Positions 16,836 through 25,367 are shown, numbered from the stretch's first letter. The stretch: 64,000 bases of DNA from Candidatus Uhrbacteria bacterium (GCA_020854265.1 JADZFU010000004.1:186001-250000), one strand, 5' to 3'. Notes: generated by a model not told the origin, from the sequence alone. Made by a program: numbers and translations.

Positions 16836-17888
16836 ATGAAGAAGGTCAAGATCTACGGCGCCGGCTCCATCGGCAACCACCTCGCGCAGGCGGCGCGCCG
16901 CATGGGCTGGGGCGTCGACATGGTCGATCCCGACCAGTCGGCACTCGATCGTATGCGCGGGAGTCTCTATCCCGAGCGTTACGGCGCTTGGGACGAGACC
17001 ATCGGGCTCTTCACCCTCGGGCAGGAGCCCAAGAAGGGCTACGACTTGATCTTCCTCGGCACGCCTCCGGACGTGCGCATGGGTCTCGCCCGCGAGGCTC
17101 TCAAGGAAAGTCCCGAGATTCTCCTGCTCGAGAAGCCGTTGTGCGGTCCGTGGGACACGAACTTGAACGGGTTCATCGACGAGTACACCAAGCAGTCCGG
17201 CACCATCGCGGTGATGGGCTACGACCATGCCGTGTCCGCCTCGGCGGACAAGATGTGCATGATCCTCGAGACCGGTGCGATCGGCAAGATCCTCGCGCTC
17301 GACGTGCAGTTCCGCAGCCACTGGAAGGGGATCTTCAAGGCCCACCCGTGGCTCAAGGGTCCCGAGGATACCTACCTCGGGTACTGGAAGCGCGGCGGAG
17401 GTGCGAGCGGCGAGCATTCGCATGCCTTGCACCTCTGGCTCACCTTCGCCAAGGCGGCCAAGTTCGGCCGTCCGACGGCAGGGTCGTGTTTCATGGACAT
17501 GCGCGAGGAGAACGGGGCGCAGTACGATGCGCTCAGTGCCTTCACCCTCCAGACCGACACCGGCAAGGTCGGCCGGGTGGTGCAGGACGTCCTCTCGCTG
17601 CCGCAGAAGAAGTGGGCGCTCGCGCAGGGCGAGTTCGGCTCGGCCGAGTGGCTCTGCGAGAAGAGCTACGATCTCGTGCGGGTCACGCACGACGGACAGC
17701 CGCCGCAGGAGTACCGCTTCGACAAGACGCGGCCGGATGATTTCTTCCTCGAGATGCAGCATCTCGACGCGCTCATGCGCGGCGAGGTGAAGCCCGCGGA
17801 ATCGCCGATCTCGATGGACAGCGGCCTGCAAGTGATGAAGCTCCTCGAGCTCGCGCACAAGAACCGCAACAGCTCGTTCACGCTCTGA
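16836..17888 (+). CDS. Gfo/Idh/MocA-family sugar oxidoreductase, GC-rich
   Basis: A 350-residue NAD(P)-dependent oxidoreductase. The Rossmann start VKIYGAGSIGNHLAQAARRMG is followed by FLGTPPDVR and the family hallmark LLEKPLCGPW. The C-terminal alpha/beta substrate domain holds a GGGASGEHSHALHLW segment, whose histidines sit where family members place catalytic residues. A clear AAGGAAG Shine-Dalgarno precedes it. It probably oxidises, reduces or epimerises a nucleotide- or ulosonate-linked sugar. It ends the GC-rich series and is followed by a very strong terminator. Confidence 0.8.
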   Translation: MKKVKIYGAGSIGNHLAQAARRMGWGVDMVDPDQSALDRMRGSLYPERYGAWDETIGLFTLGQEPKKGYDLIFLGTPPDVRMGLAREALKESPEILLLEKPLCGPWDTNLNGFIDEYTKQSGTIAVMGYDHAVSASADKMCMILETGAIGKILALDVQFRSHWKGIFKAHPWLKGPEDTYLGYWKRGGGASGEHSHALHLWLTFAKAAKFGRPTAGSCFMDMREENGAQYDALSAFTLQTDTGKVGRVVQDVLSLPQKKWALAQGEFGSAEWLCEKSYDLVRVTHDGQPPQEYRFDKTRPDDFFLEMQHLDALMRGEVKPAESPISMDSGLQVMKLLELAHKNRNSSFTL

Positions 17889-17903
17889 TCTACTTGCCTC
17901 TCC

Positions 17904-17949
17904 AAAACAGCTGTGATGAAGTCCTCATCACAGCTGTTTTTCTTTTTTT
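17904..17949 (+). terminator. Very strong intrinsic terminator
   Basis: A 16-bp perfect stem (17904-17919 with 17925-17940), a 5-base loop and a T-rich tail to 17949 close the GC-rich segment. Confidence 0.93.
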
Positions 17950-17952
17950 CGT

Positions 17953-19719
17953 ATGACGCAGATCGCCATCATGGGGACGGGCATGGTCGGGGGAGCTATC
18001 GATCGATACTTCCGACTTCATGGCGTTCAAGCCGGTTTATTTGATCCGCCCAAGGGATTGTCGGATCCTTCCGTTCTCGCAAATGCCGACGTGATTTTTA
18101 TTGCAGTTCCAACCCCGTACTATTTGGACGGATCGGGATTTGATGATTCGTATTTGAGGGCCGCGATTGAGGCGATACCGGTTCCTGGGAAAACCATAGT
18201 ACTCAAGTCCACGATTTTGCCTGGCACAACCGAACACATGCAGAGGGAGTATCCGATGCACCGATTTTTGTTTAATCCGGAGTTCCTGACGGAAACCACG
18301 GCCGATCGTGATATGCAGTTTCCGAATCGGCAAATTGTCGGTTATACGGCCGAGAGCCGACGCGACGCCGAATTGGTCATGGGGATGCTTCCGCGCGCCC
18401 CGTTTGAACGGATTGTTCCGGCAACAGAAGCCGAAACCGTCAAATATTTCGGGAATGCGTTTTATGCACTCAAGGTCGCGTATGCAAACCAAATGTTCGA
18501 TTTATGCAAAACGCTTGGGATTGATTACGAGATTGTAAAAGAATGCGCAAAGGCCGAGCCCTGGATGGGAACGCACCATTGGGAGATCTTCCATAAAGGC
18601 TATCGCGGTTATGGAGGAAAATGTTTGCCAAAGGATACGCGCGCCATTATCCAGCTGGGGGACAGGGTCGGATCCGAGCTCACAATTTTGAAGCAAGCGG
18701 AAGAATATAATAATATTATTGCCAAGGCGCAAGGTATTGATATCCAATGGGAGGAGGGTTCGCCCAAAAAGCAAAGTACTCCCAGTTTTTTAAAAGCCAT
18801 GCCCAAACGGTATCTCGTTACTGGCGGAGCGGGATTTATCGGCTCGACTCTGGTCGATGCATTGATTTTGCAAGGGCACCAGGTACGCGTGATCGATAAT
18901 TTATCGACGGGAAAACGCGATCGCGTAAATGCACAAGCCGAATTTATCTTGGCAGATTTTACCGATTTGGATCAGATAAAAAACCATTTCCATGGTATTG
19001 ACGGCGTATTCCATGTCGGAGCTTTGCCGCGTATCCCGTTTTCGATCGAGCATCCGCTGCCTGCAGCCGTAGCAAATGTCATGGGCACGCTCAATGTGTT
19101 TGTTGCCGCACGCGATGCTGGCGTGAAACGCGTCGTGTACAGCGCTTCTTCATCCGCGTATGGGGCGCAAGAGACTTTGCCGCTTCGTCCGGATATGCCG
19201 GCAAATCCGTTGAATCCATACGCGCTGCACAAATATATCGGGGAAAAGATCGCGGAACAGTTCCATCGTTTTTACGGCATGGAAACCGTGTCGCTCCGTT
19301 ATTTCAACGTATATGGTCCGCGCATGGCCGATGAAGGTGCGTATGTTACGGTGATTTCCCATTTTGTACGCCAATACAAAGCGGGACAGCCGCTAACCGT
19401 TCACGGAGATGGCGAGCAATCACGCGATTTTACGCATGTGTACGATGTCGTGCGTGCGAATTTGCTTGCGATGGAAAGCGCACGTGTGGGACGAGGCGAA
19501 GTCTTGAATGTCGGAGCAGGCGAACGTCACAGCATGAACAAGATTGCGGATATTTTTGGCGGCCCGCGTACGTATACGGAAGCACGCAAGGGAGAAGCGC
19601 GTCATACACAGGCGGATATTTCGCTTACACGCGAATTACTCGGCTGGGAACCGCATATCCGGTTTGACGATGGGATACGCCAATTACTCCGCGATCAGGG
19701 GATCCATCCTGCGTTTTAA
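17953..19719 (+). CDS. Fusion: UDP-glucose/GDP-mannose dehydrogenase-like + NAD-dependent SDR epimerase
   Basis: A 588-residue protein. Residues 1-270 contain the UDP-sugar dehydrogenase Rossmann domain (IAIMGTGMVGGAI), the central FNPEFLTE and KYFGNAFYALKVAYANQ blocks, and the catalytic cysteine C224 in GYGGKCLPKDT. The usual C-terminal UDP-binding domain is missing. From M283 a complete extended SDR follows: LVTGGAGFIGSTLV, SASSSAYG and Y423xxxK427 in NPYALHKY. The family pairing suggests UDP-sugar oxidation to a uronate combined with C4 epimerisation or decarboxylation. An internal start at 18799 could also make the SDR alone. There is no promoter or Shine-Dalgarno between the terminator and the ATG. 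Confidence 0.8.
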   Translation: MTQIAIMGTGMVGGAIDRYFRLHGVQAGLFDPPKGLSDPSVLANADVIFIAVPTPYYLDGSGFDDSYLRAAIEAIPVPGKTIVLKSTILPGTTEHMQREYPMHRFLFNPEFLTETTADRDMQFPNRQIVGYTAESRRDAELVMGMLPRAPFERIVPATEAETVKYFGNAFYALKVAYANQMFDLCKTLGIDYEIVKECAKAEPWMGTHHWEIFHKGYRGYGGKCLPKDTRAIIQLGDRVGSELTILKQAEEYNNIIAKAQGIDIQWEEGSPKKQSTPSFLKAMPKRYLVTGGAGFIGSTLVDALILQGHQVRVIDNLSTGKRDRVNAQAEFILADFTDLDQIKNHFHGIDGVFHVGALPRIPFSIEHPLPAAVANVMGTLNVFVAARDAGVKRVVYSASSSAYGAQETLPLRPDMPANPLNPYALHKYIGEKIAEQFHRFYGMETVSLRYFNVYGPRMADEGAYVTVISHFVRQYKAGQPLTVHGDGEQSRDFTHVYDVVRANLLAMESARVGRGEVLNVGAGERHSMNKIADIFGGPRTYTEARKGEARHTQADISLTRELLGWEPHIRFDDGIRQLLRDQGIHPAF

Positions 19720-21107
19720 GTTCCTTGGCGGCGCAGAACAATTCCAACCGTACGGAGCAAAATGAGCGCATCGAGAAATAATGAGCGGTGTTTGATGTAA
19801 TACAAATCGTATTGGAGCTTTTTCAAGTTGTCTTCCAGGCTTGAGGTGGGTGTAAGAAACATGACTTGGGCCCAGCCCGTGAGACCAGGGCGCGTGAGGT
19901 GGCGCAATGCGTAATGCGGCATACGCTCTTCAAGCGGGGCGGTAAATTCCGGACGCTCGGGACGAGGTCCGATGAAGGAGAGGTCGCCTTTGAGGACATT
20001 CCAGACTTGCGGCAATTCGTCGATTCGGGTCATGCGCATGAAACGTCCCCAGCCAAACAAGCGCGGATCGGTTTTTGCATTTTGTGTGAATTGCGCTCCG
20101 TTTTTTTCCGCATCCATACGCATACTGCGGAATTTCACGATGGTAAATAATTTTCCACCCTTTCCAACGCGCGACTGCGTGTAGAAAATCGGACCAGGAG
20201 AAGAAAGTTTTGTCGCGATAAATACAAAGGGCATGATAGCGAGCGTGAATAGACCGAATGGAAGAGAGAGGAGAATATCAGCGACGCGTTTGGCTGTTTC
20301 GTACCACGTTTTCTCGGATTCTTTTAAGTGATGGAGGAACCATGTTTCCGTGACATGCGATAAGGGAATGCGCGCAGTGGTGGCTTCTTCCAATTCGGCC
20401 CGGTCGAGAATGGTAACTGGCGTAAAGAGCGATTTGTATAGCTCTTTTTTCAATTCCGGAAAATCATCAGGACGGACGCCGAGTACCACGGCGTTGATTT
20501 GTTCTTGTTTGAGCATGTCGGAATAGGCGTGCAGGCCATTAGCCCATTTGATGTCGGCGTGTCGATACGGTTCGCCGCTGGTCGCAATGGCCGCTACAAG
20601 CTCAAGCCCGAGCGCGCTGTCACGGAGGAGCGCGTCAACGCGCTGCACCTCTTCGGCCGGTCCGACGAATAATACGCGGCCTCGGCTAAAGAGAGCGGGG
20701 ATCAGCCGTCCAGCACTGATGCGCCACGCATATCCAAGCAAAAGACTTACGGAAAAATGTACCAAAAGCACGGCCCGCGGAGTGAGCCCAAAAGGAAGCA
20801 GATAGAAAAAACCGAAACCGATAACCAAATTGGCCAGCATTGCTTCCACGTAGGTGCGGAAAAGGCGGACGGGTTCGCGAAGCAAGGTCAGATTGTAGAG
20901 ACCGATAATGTAAAAACAGACTACCCAGACCAGAGAAAGGACGCTAAATGGCAGGAAATTTGATTCCCAACGGGGGAAGTCCAAATCGCCATACCGAAGC
21001 CAAAGGCTTAAAAACAGGGCCAGTTCAAAGACCAAGAGGTCTCCAAATACGATGAGGAGGGCTTTGAGGCGCTGGAAACCGATCATAGAGTACGCTAAAC
21101 TTCGCAT
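19716..21107 (-). CDS. Polyprenyl glycosylphosphotransferase (WbaP/WcaJ-type initiating sugar transferase)
   Basis: A 463-residue membrane protein. Four to five N-terminal helices and a CoA-binding-like soluble domain (RVLFVGPAEEVQRVD) precede the C-terminal catalytic domain: KRVADILLSLPFGL, SPGPIFYTQSRVGKGGK, FRSMR, RIDELPQVWNVLKGDLSFIGPRPERPEF and RPGLTGWAQV. It transfers a sugar-1-phosphate to undecaprenyl phosphate, the first step of glycan assembly, so it probably starts the pathway for this locus. The start may be 21107 or the second ATG at 21086. Its 3' end overlaps the convergent fusion gene by 4 bases. Confidence 0.87.
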   Translation of the reverse strand: MRSLAYSMIGFQRLKALLIVFGDLLVFELALFLSLWLRYGDLDFPRWESNFLPFSVLSLVWVVCFYIIGLYNLTLLREPVRLFRTYVEAMLANLVIGFGFFYLLPFGLTPRAVLLVHFSVSLLLGYAWRISAGRLIPALFSRGRVLFVGPAEEVQRVDALLRDSALGLELVAAIATSGEPYRHADIKWANGLHAYSDMLKQEQINAVVLGVRPDDFPELKKELYKSLFTPVTILDRAELEEATTARIPLSHVTETWFLHHLKESEKTWYETAKRVADILLSLPFGLFTLAIMPFVFIATKLSSPGPIFYTQSRVGKGGKLFTIVKFRSMRMDAEKNGAQFTQNAKTDPRLFGWGRFMRMTRIDELPQVWNVLKGDLSFIGPRPERPEFTAPLEERMPHYALRHLTRPGLTGWAQVMFLTPTSSLEDNLKKLQYDLYYIKHRSLFLDALILLRTVGIVLRRQGT

Positions 21108-21109
21108 GA

Positions 21110-22201
21110 ATGAGGCTCATCTATCAAGTGGCAAGCATTTTTTTGGTGTTTTTTGCCGTACCTGTGACGGCTTTTGCCATGGTACCAAATGACCCGCTTT
21201 ATGCGCGCCAATGGTATTTGAAACAGATCGGAGCCGAAGAGGCCTGGAAGGTAAGCATCGGCAAGCCATCGGTAACGGTGGCGCTTATTGATGCGGGTGT
21301 CGATATTTACCATCCTGATTTGTTGGATGCGTTTTGGGTTAATGGGAAAGAGCTTCCTGGCGACAAGATCGATAATGACGGAAACGGATATGTCGATGAT
21401 GTGCGCGGATGGAATTTTGCGATGAATACCGGGGATGTCCGCCCGGTCGGGAATGCAGATACGTTGGATGCCGTATGGAGCCACGGGACGGCCATGATGG
21501 CCCTGATCGCTGCCCGTCAAAATGATTTTGTCGGCATGAGCGGGATTGCGCCTGGCGTGCGCGTCATGCCGCTGGTCGTGCTTGGTCCTGACGGATTCGG
21601 CAACCTCGACCACGCCACCGAAGCGATTTACTACGCGATCCGCATGAAAGCGGATGTGATCAATCTCAGTCTTGCCGGATTTGAAACGGATGAAAAACTC
21701 GAGCGTGCGCTTGCAGAGGCCGAGCGGGCGGGAATTGTGGTTGTCGCGGCAACGGGAAATAGCGATATGCCGGAAGGGTTTGATTTGGATGTTGATCCTG
21801 TGTATCCCGTTTGCAGCGAGGATGCAGAGCACGCCATTATCGGCGTAACGGGGAGCGATGTGCTTGACCAGCATGCGGCATACGCAAATGTCGGTGCATC
21901 GTGCACGGATATCGCAGCACCGGGATACGATTTGCTGTCGGCGCGCCCGACCCAAGAGTCGAATGGAGCATCGGTTACGAGTTCGGGAATGTATTTTTCC
22001 GGATTGATCGGGACAAGCGCGGCAGCACCATTGGTGAGCGGTGCGGCAGCTTTAATAAAGAGCGTGCATCCGGAATGGAGTCCGGCTCGGATACGTGCCC
22101 AGCTGTTTGCGACGATTGATCCTATTGAGGAAGGTGTCGGGATCGGACAGAAGGGGAGCATGGGTTTTGGAAGGCTGAATATCGGTGCCGCTTTGCGTTG
22201 A
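21110..22201 (+). CDS. Subtilisin-like serine protease (S8), secreted
   Basis: A 363-residue protein with a signal peptide (hydrophobic residues 4-23, AFA cleavage-like end). The catalytic triad is visible: D61 in VALIDAGVDIYHPDL, H125 in WSHGTAMMALIA and S303 in LIGTSAAAPLVSG. N217 in AATGN is the oxyanion residue. There is no pro-domain of typical size, because the mature part starts at about residue 24 with NDPLYARQWYL. It is exported and may process surface proteins. The start codon lies 3 bases from the divergent sugar-transferase start. A TAAACT -10 candidate at 21096-21101 ends 8 bases before it. Confidence 0.88.
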   Translation: MRLIYQVASIFLVFFAVPVTAFAMVPNDPLYARQWYLKQIGAEEAWKVSIGKPSVTVALIDAGVDIYHPDLLDAFWVNGKELPGDKIDNDGNGYVDDVRGWNFAMNTGDVRPVGNADTLDAVWSHGTAMMALIAARQNDFVGMSGIAPGVRVMPLVVLGPDGFGNLDHATEAIYYAIRMKADVINLSLAGFETDEKLERALAEAERAGIVVVAATGNSDMPEGFDLDVDPVYPVCSEDAEHAIIGVTGSDVLDQHAAYANVGASCTDIAAPGYDLLSARPTQESNGASVTSSGMYFSGLIGTSAAAPLVSGAAALIKSVHPEWSPARIRAQLFATIDPIEEGVGIGQKGSMGFGRLNIGAALR

Positions 22202-22202
22202 T

Positions 22203-22625
22203 ATGATCAGGCAGTCGGTGCATTTTGTGAAACATGAATGGAAGAGTGCGATCAAATTTTTGATCGTAGGCGGTACTTCATTTTTGATTTATTTTTTCGG
22301 GTATGCCGTTTTAACCCGTTTTGTTTTTCCCACGGCTCCGCTGGTTCTGATGAGCGTGGTTGCTGTTACGATTTCAGCTCTCTTCAACTTTTTTGCCCAT
22401 CGGGATTGGACGTACCGCGCCCAGGAGAAGAAGCTTTCACAGCCTGTGAAATACATTTTTGTTGTCCTGACGAATACGGCGCTCAATACCTTCCTTTTTT
22501 GGTTCGGCGTTTCCATCTTGAAATGGTTTGATTTGACCGTGGCCGTATTGGCCGCCGGTCTTTGCGCGGTCTACACGTTTTTGGCACATCGTTTTTTCAC
22601 CTTCAGGTCCAAAAACGTGGTATAA
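22203..22625 (+). CDS. GtrA-family membrane protein
   Basis: A 140-residue protein with four predicted membrane helices. It shows the GtrA pattern: FLIVGGTSFLIYF near the N-terminus, a central FNFFAHRDWTYR and a C-terminal FLAHRFFTFRSK. GtrA proteins are thought to help move polyprenyl-linked sugars across the membrane and typically accompany polyprenyl-phosphate glycosyltransferases. The start at 22203 follows the protease TGA by one base, so the two are co-translated. Confidence 0.85.
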   Translation: MIRQSVHFVKHEWKSAIKFLIVGGTSFLIYFFGYAVLTRFVFPTAPLVLMSVVAVTISALFNFFAHRDWTYRAQEKKLSQPVKYIFVVLTNTALNTFLFWFGVSILKWFDLTVAVLAAGLCAVYTFLAHRFFTFRSKNVV

Positions 22626-22626
22626 T
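22618..22626 (+). promoter_or_regulatory. Extended -10 promoter element, leaderless type
   Basis: TGG-TATAAT is a consensus extended -10. It ends 6 bases before the ATG at 22633, so the predicted transcription start falls at or next to the start codon. No convincing -35 is visible. Confidence 0.75.
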
Positions 22627-22632
22627 CCGCCC

Positions 22633-23652
22633 ATGGCTACGAAGCACAAGGTTATTGACCGCAAGAATATTCTTGTAACCGGTGGTGCCGGTTTTATCGG
22701 TTCCCATCTGTGCGATGCGCTGGTCAAAGACCACCACGTCATCTGCATGGATAATTTTTCAACAAGCACGGTTGCGAATATCGAACATCTTTTACAAAAT
22801 CCGAATTTTGAATTCATCAATCACGATATTACCCAGCCATTCGATTTGGCGAGCTATCCGGAGCTGGAGCGTTTTAAGGTCAAGTTCCAAGGGATACAAG
22901 AGATCTACCATTTGGCATGTCCGATTTCCAAACGGCATTTCGAACAATTCAAAATCGCCACGGTTTTGACCAATTCGATCGGCGTAAAACACGTGCTTGA
23001 TGTCGCGGTCGCAAACCAAGCAAAAGTACTCTACGCTTCATCGTCGGTTTTATACGGTCCGCGCCAAGCGGAGCGTCCATATGTTTCGGAAGGAGATCCG
23101 TGTTTTATCGACCATCTCACATCGCGCGGCGCTTACGACGAGGGTAAGCGTTTTAGCGAGGCGATTTTGCAGACGTATGCCGATGTGTACGGTTTGGATG
23201 TCAAAATTGCACGTATTTTCCGTACCTATGGAACGCGCATGAAACTGTTCGACGGGAACTTACTGCCGGATATCATCAATAACGCGATTGACGGAACCGA
23301 TATCGAATTACACGCTCCGGAGGATGCGAAGATCAGCCTGTGTTATGTTTCGGATATTATCGACGGCATGGTGCGCCACATGAATACGCCGATTGAAATC
23401 ACGGTCGTGAATCTCGGGTCTGACCAAGAAATGTACCTCTCGAGCGTCGCCGCAATGGTGACCAAATTGGTCGAGTCATCTTCGCGCATCCGTTTTCAAG
23501 TCTCGTCCCATCCATTTTCAGAACCGGCGCTTCCGGATCTTACAAAAGCCCGCCAAGTACTTGGATGGATTCCGCTTGTCCGTGTCGAGGACGGGCTCCG
23601 CCAAATGATCGAATATGCGCGTTCCCGCCGACAACAGCAGAACGCATTCTAA
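22633..23652 (+). CDS. UDP-glucuronate decarboxylase (UXS)-like SDR, copy 1
   Basis: A 339-residue extended SDR. LVTGGAGFIGSHLCDALV binds NAD, YASSSVLYG gives the catalytic serine, and Y168/K172 lie in the YDEGKR motif characteristic of UDP-xylose synthases. RIFRTYGTRM has T where copy 2 has P. It probably converts UDP-glucuronate, which the adjacent dehydrogenase fusion could make, to UDP-xylose or a 4-keto relative. It has its own consensus -10 and appears leaderless. The gene is a tandem paralogue of the next one. Confidence 0.8.
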   Translation: MATKHKVIDRKNILVTGGAGFIGSHLCDALVKDHHVICMDNFSTSTVANIEHLLQNPNFEFINHDITQPFDLASYPELERFKVKFQGIQEIYHLACPISKRHFEQFKIATVLTNSIGVKHVLDVAVANQAKVLYASSSVLYGPRQAERPYVSEGDPCFIDHLTSRGAYDEGKRFSEAILQTYADVYGLDVKIARIFRTYGTRMKLFDGNLLPDIINNAIDGTDIELHAPEDAKISLCYVSDIIDGMVRHMNTPIEITVVNLGSDQEMYLSSVAAMVTKLVESSSRIRFQVSSHPFSEPALPDLTKARQVLGWIPLVRVEDGLRQMIEYARSRRQQQNAF

Positions 23653-23653
23653 T

Positions 23654-24676
23654 ATGGCCGACAAACCAATGTTCGAAAAAAAGAACGTGCTCGTGACCGG
23701 CGGTGCCGGATTTATCGGTTCGCATCTGTGCGATGCGCTTCTCAAAGATGCGCGCGTCATCTGTCTCGACAATTTTTCCACGAGCCAAGAGTCGAATATC
23801 GACCACCTGCTCAAAAATCCTGATTTCGAATTCATCCGCCATGACATTACCCAGCCATTTGATCCGGAAGCATTCCCAGAGCTGGCCCGTTTCAAAGTAA
23901 AGTTCCAAGGGATTCAGGAGATTTACCATCTTGCTTGTCCAACAAGTCCAAAAAAATTTGAGCAGTATCGCATGCAGACGCTGTATGCGAACAGTCTCGG
24001 CATGAAGAATGCGCTTGATCTCGGCGTTCGTTACAAGGCGAAAGTCATCCACACATCTACGTCGGTTGTATACGGGCCGCGTCCTGCAGACGGACATGGA
24101 TTCCGCGAAGAAGAATTTGGCGCAGTGGACGTGCTCAGTCCGCGCGCGTGTTATGACGAGGGCAAGCGCTTTGCCGAGTCGTGCTGCGCAACTTATAAAC
24201 AAGTGCATAATCTCGACGTGCGGATCGCACGTATTTTCCGAACGTATGGACCGCGCATGCCGCTGTTTGACGGACAGATGATTCCGGATTTCATCACGAA
24301 TGCATTAGACGGAGTTGATCTCGAGATTTTTGGCGACGAGACCTTCCGCACATCGCTCGTGTACGTAACCGATGTGGTAGATGGCATGATCAAAATGATG
24401 GCGGCGCCGCAGGATATCGGACCGGTAAATCTCGGCAGCGATATCGATGTACCGATTATGGATGTCGCGAACCGGCTGCTCGAGATGACGGGTTCTTCAT
24501 CCAAAATTACTTTCAAGGGCGAGCTATTGTTCATGACCCAGCTTGGACTTCCTGATCTGACCAAGGCAAAAGAACAGCTAGGCTGGATTCCGCTTATTAC
24601 GCTGGACGAAGGGCTCAAGAAAACCATTGATTATACGATTGCGAATAAGAGCTTGCTTAGTTTTAAGCAGTTCTAG
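23654..24676 (+). CDS. UDP-glucuronate decarboxylase (UXS)-like SDR, copy 2
   Basis: A 340-residue paralogue of the preceding enzyme. It has the same LVTGGAGFIGSHLCDALL, a long shared KVKFQGIQEIYHLACP segment, a THTSTSVVYG-type catalytic region (seen as IHTSTSVVYG) and Y167 in CYDEGKR. RIFRTYGPRM keeps the canonical proline. One base separates it from copy 1. Differences in the active-site loop and C-terminal half suggest the two copies may act on different UDP-sugars or form a heteromer (inference). Confidence 0.8.
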   Translation: MADKPMFEKKNVLVTGGAGFIGSHLCDALLKDARVICLDNFSTSQESNIDHLLKNPDFEFIRHDITQPFDPEAFPELARFKVKFQGIQEIYHLACPTSPKKFEQYRMQTLYANSLGMKNALDLGVRYKAKVIHTSTSVVYGPRPADGHGFREEEFGAVDVLSPRACYDEGKRFAESCCATYKQVHNLDVRIARIFRTYGPRMPLFDGQMIPDFITNALDGVDLEIFGDETFRTSLVYVTDVVDGMIKMMAAPQDIGPVNLGSDIDVPIMDVANRLLEMTGSSSKITFKGELLFMTQLGLPDLTKAKEQLGWIPLITLDEGLKKTIDYTIANKSLLSFKQF

Positions 24677-24688
24677 TAGTCTTCTGAC

Positions 24689-25351
24689 ATGTCCGTAAAA
24701 TCTTTTGAAGATCAACGTTGGGTTTCACAAGACCAGCCGGTTGAGTTTTGGCATACTAAAGCATTATCAGCCATTACTTCTGGCCCTGTTTTGGATGTCG
24801 GATGCGGCGTTGGTCTGCTTTTGGAGCTGTTAAAAGAAAAAAATATCCAAGCAATAGGTGTCGATGTATCTTCTTCTGGATTGAAAAAATCTATTGAAAA
24901 AGGCCTGGATGTTCGCGAGCATGATATCGAGCACGAGCCACTTCCTTTTGAGAACGGATCATTCGTTCATGTCACATGTCTTGAGGTCATGGAACATCTC
25001 CATCACCCTGAGCATGTTTTGAAAGAATGTGTTCGAGTATCAAATGGGGGGGTCTCGGTTTCGGTTCCGAATTTCAATTCAATATCCGCCAGAATCCAGG
25101 TTTTGTTGGGTAGAAGGCCTGAGAACAATTCACCTCAGAAAGGTCATATTTTTTGGTTCAACAAGTCCATCCTTGAAAAAATGATTGAGGCATCGAATGT
25201 CGAAATAGTTTCATTTTCTGGTCTAGGTTATTGGTCGAAGAAAAATTCATTTCAACGTTTGATCGGCCAATGGCTAGCCGATATTTGTCCTTCCGTGTTT
25301 GCTTTGTCGTTTTTTGTCACGCTAAAGAAGCGTATTCTTGTCCAAAAATAG
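24689..25351 (+). CDS. Class I SAM-dependent methyltransferase
   Basis: A 220-residue Methyltransf_11-type protein with motif I VLDVGCGVGLLLELL, GVDVSSSGL and a motif IV region LEVMEHLHHPEHVL. The region 24671-24688 after the previous stop contains a TAGTCT box ending 6 bases before the ATG, so it may also have its own leaderless start. Codons are more AT-rich than in its neighbours. It probably modifies a sugar in the pathway; the substrate is unknown. Confidence 0.77.
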   Translation: MSVKSFEDQRWVSQDQPVEFWHTKALSAITSGPVLDVGCGVGLLLELLKEKNIQAIGVDVSSSGLKKSIEKGLDVREHDIEHEPLPFENGSFVHVTCLEVMEHLHHPEHVLKECVRVSNGGVSVSVPNFNSISARIQVLLGRRPENNSPQKGHIFWFNKSILEKMIEASNVEIVSFSGLGYWSKKNSFQRLIGQWLADICPSVFALSFFVTLKKRILVQK

Positions 25352-25367
25352 AAAAGAAGGCTAAGGT

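Noticed and set aside
16743-17858. 371-residue - strand open frame opposite the oxidoreductase
   Set aside because: Shadow of a GC-rich gene; the + frame has the Gfo/Idh/MocA hallmarks and a Shine-Dalgarno.
11069-17888. The GC-rich block as foreign contamination or a chimeric assembly
   Set aside because: Two host-like genes lie inside it and join the same pathway, and intergenic terminators are shared sensibly. Read data could still overturn this.
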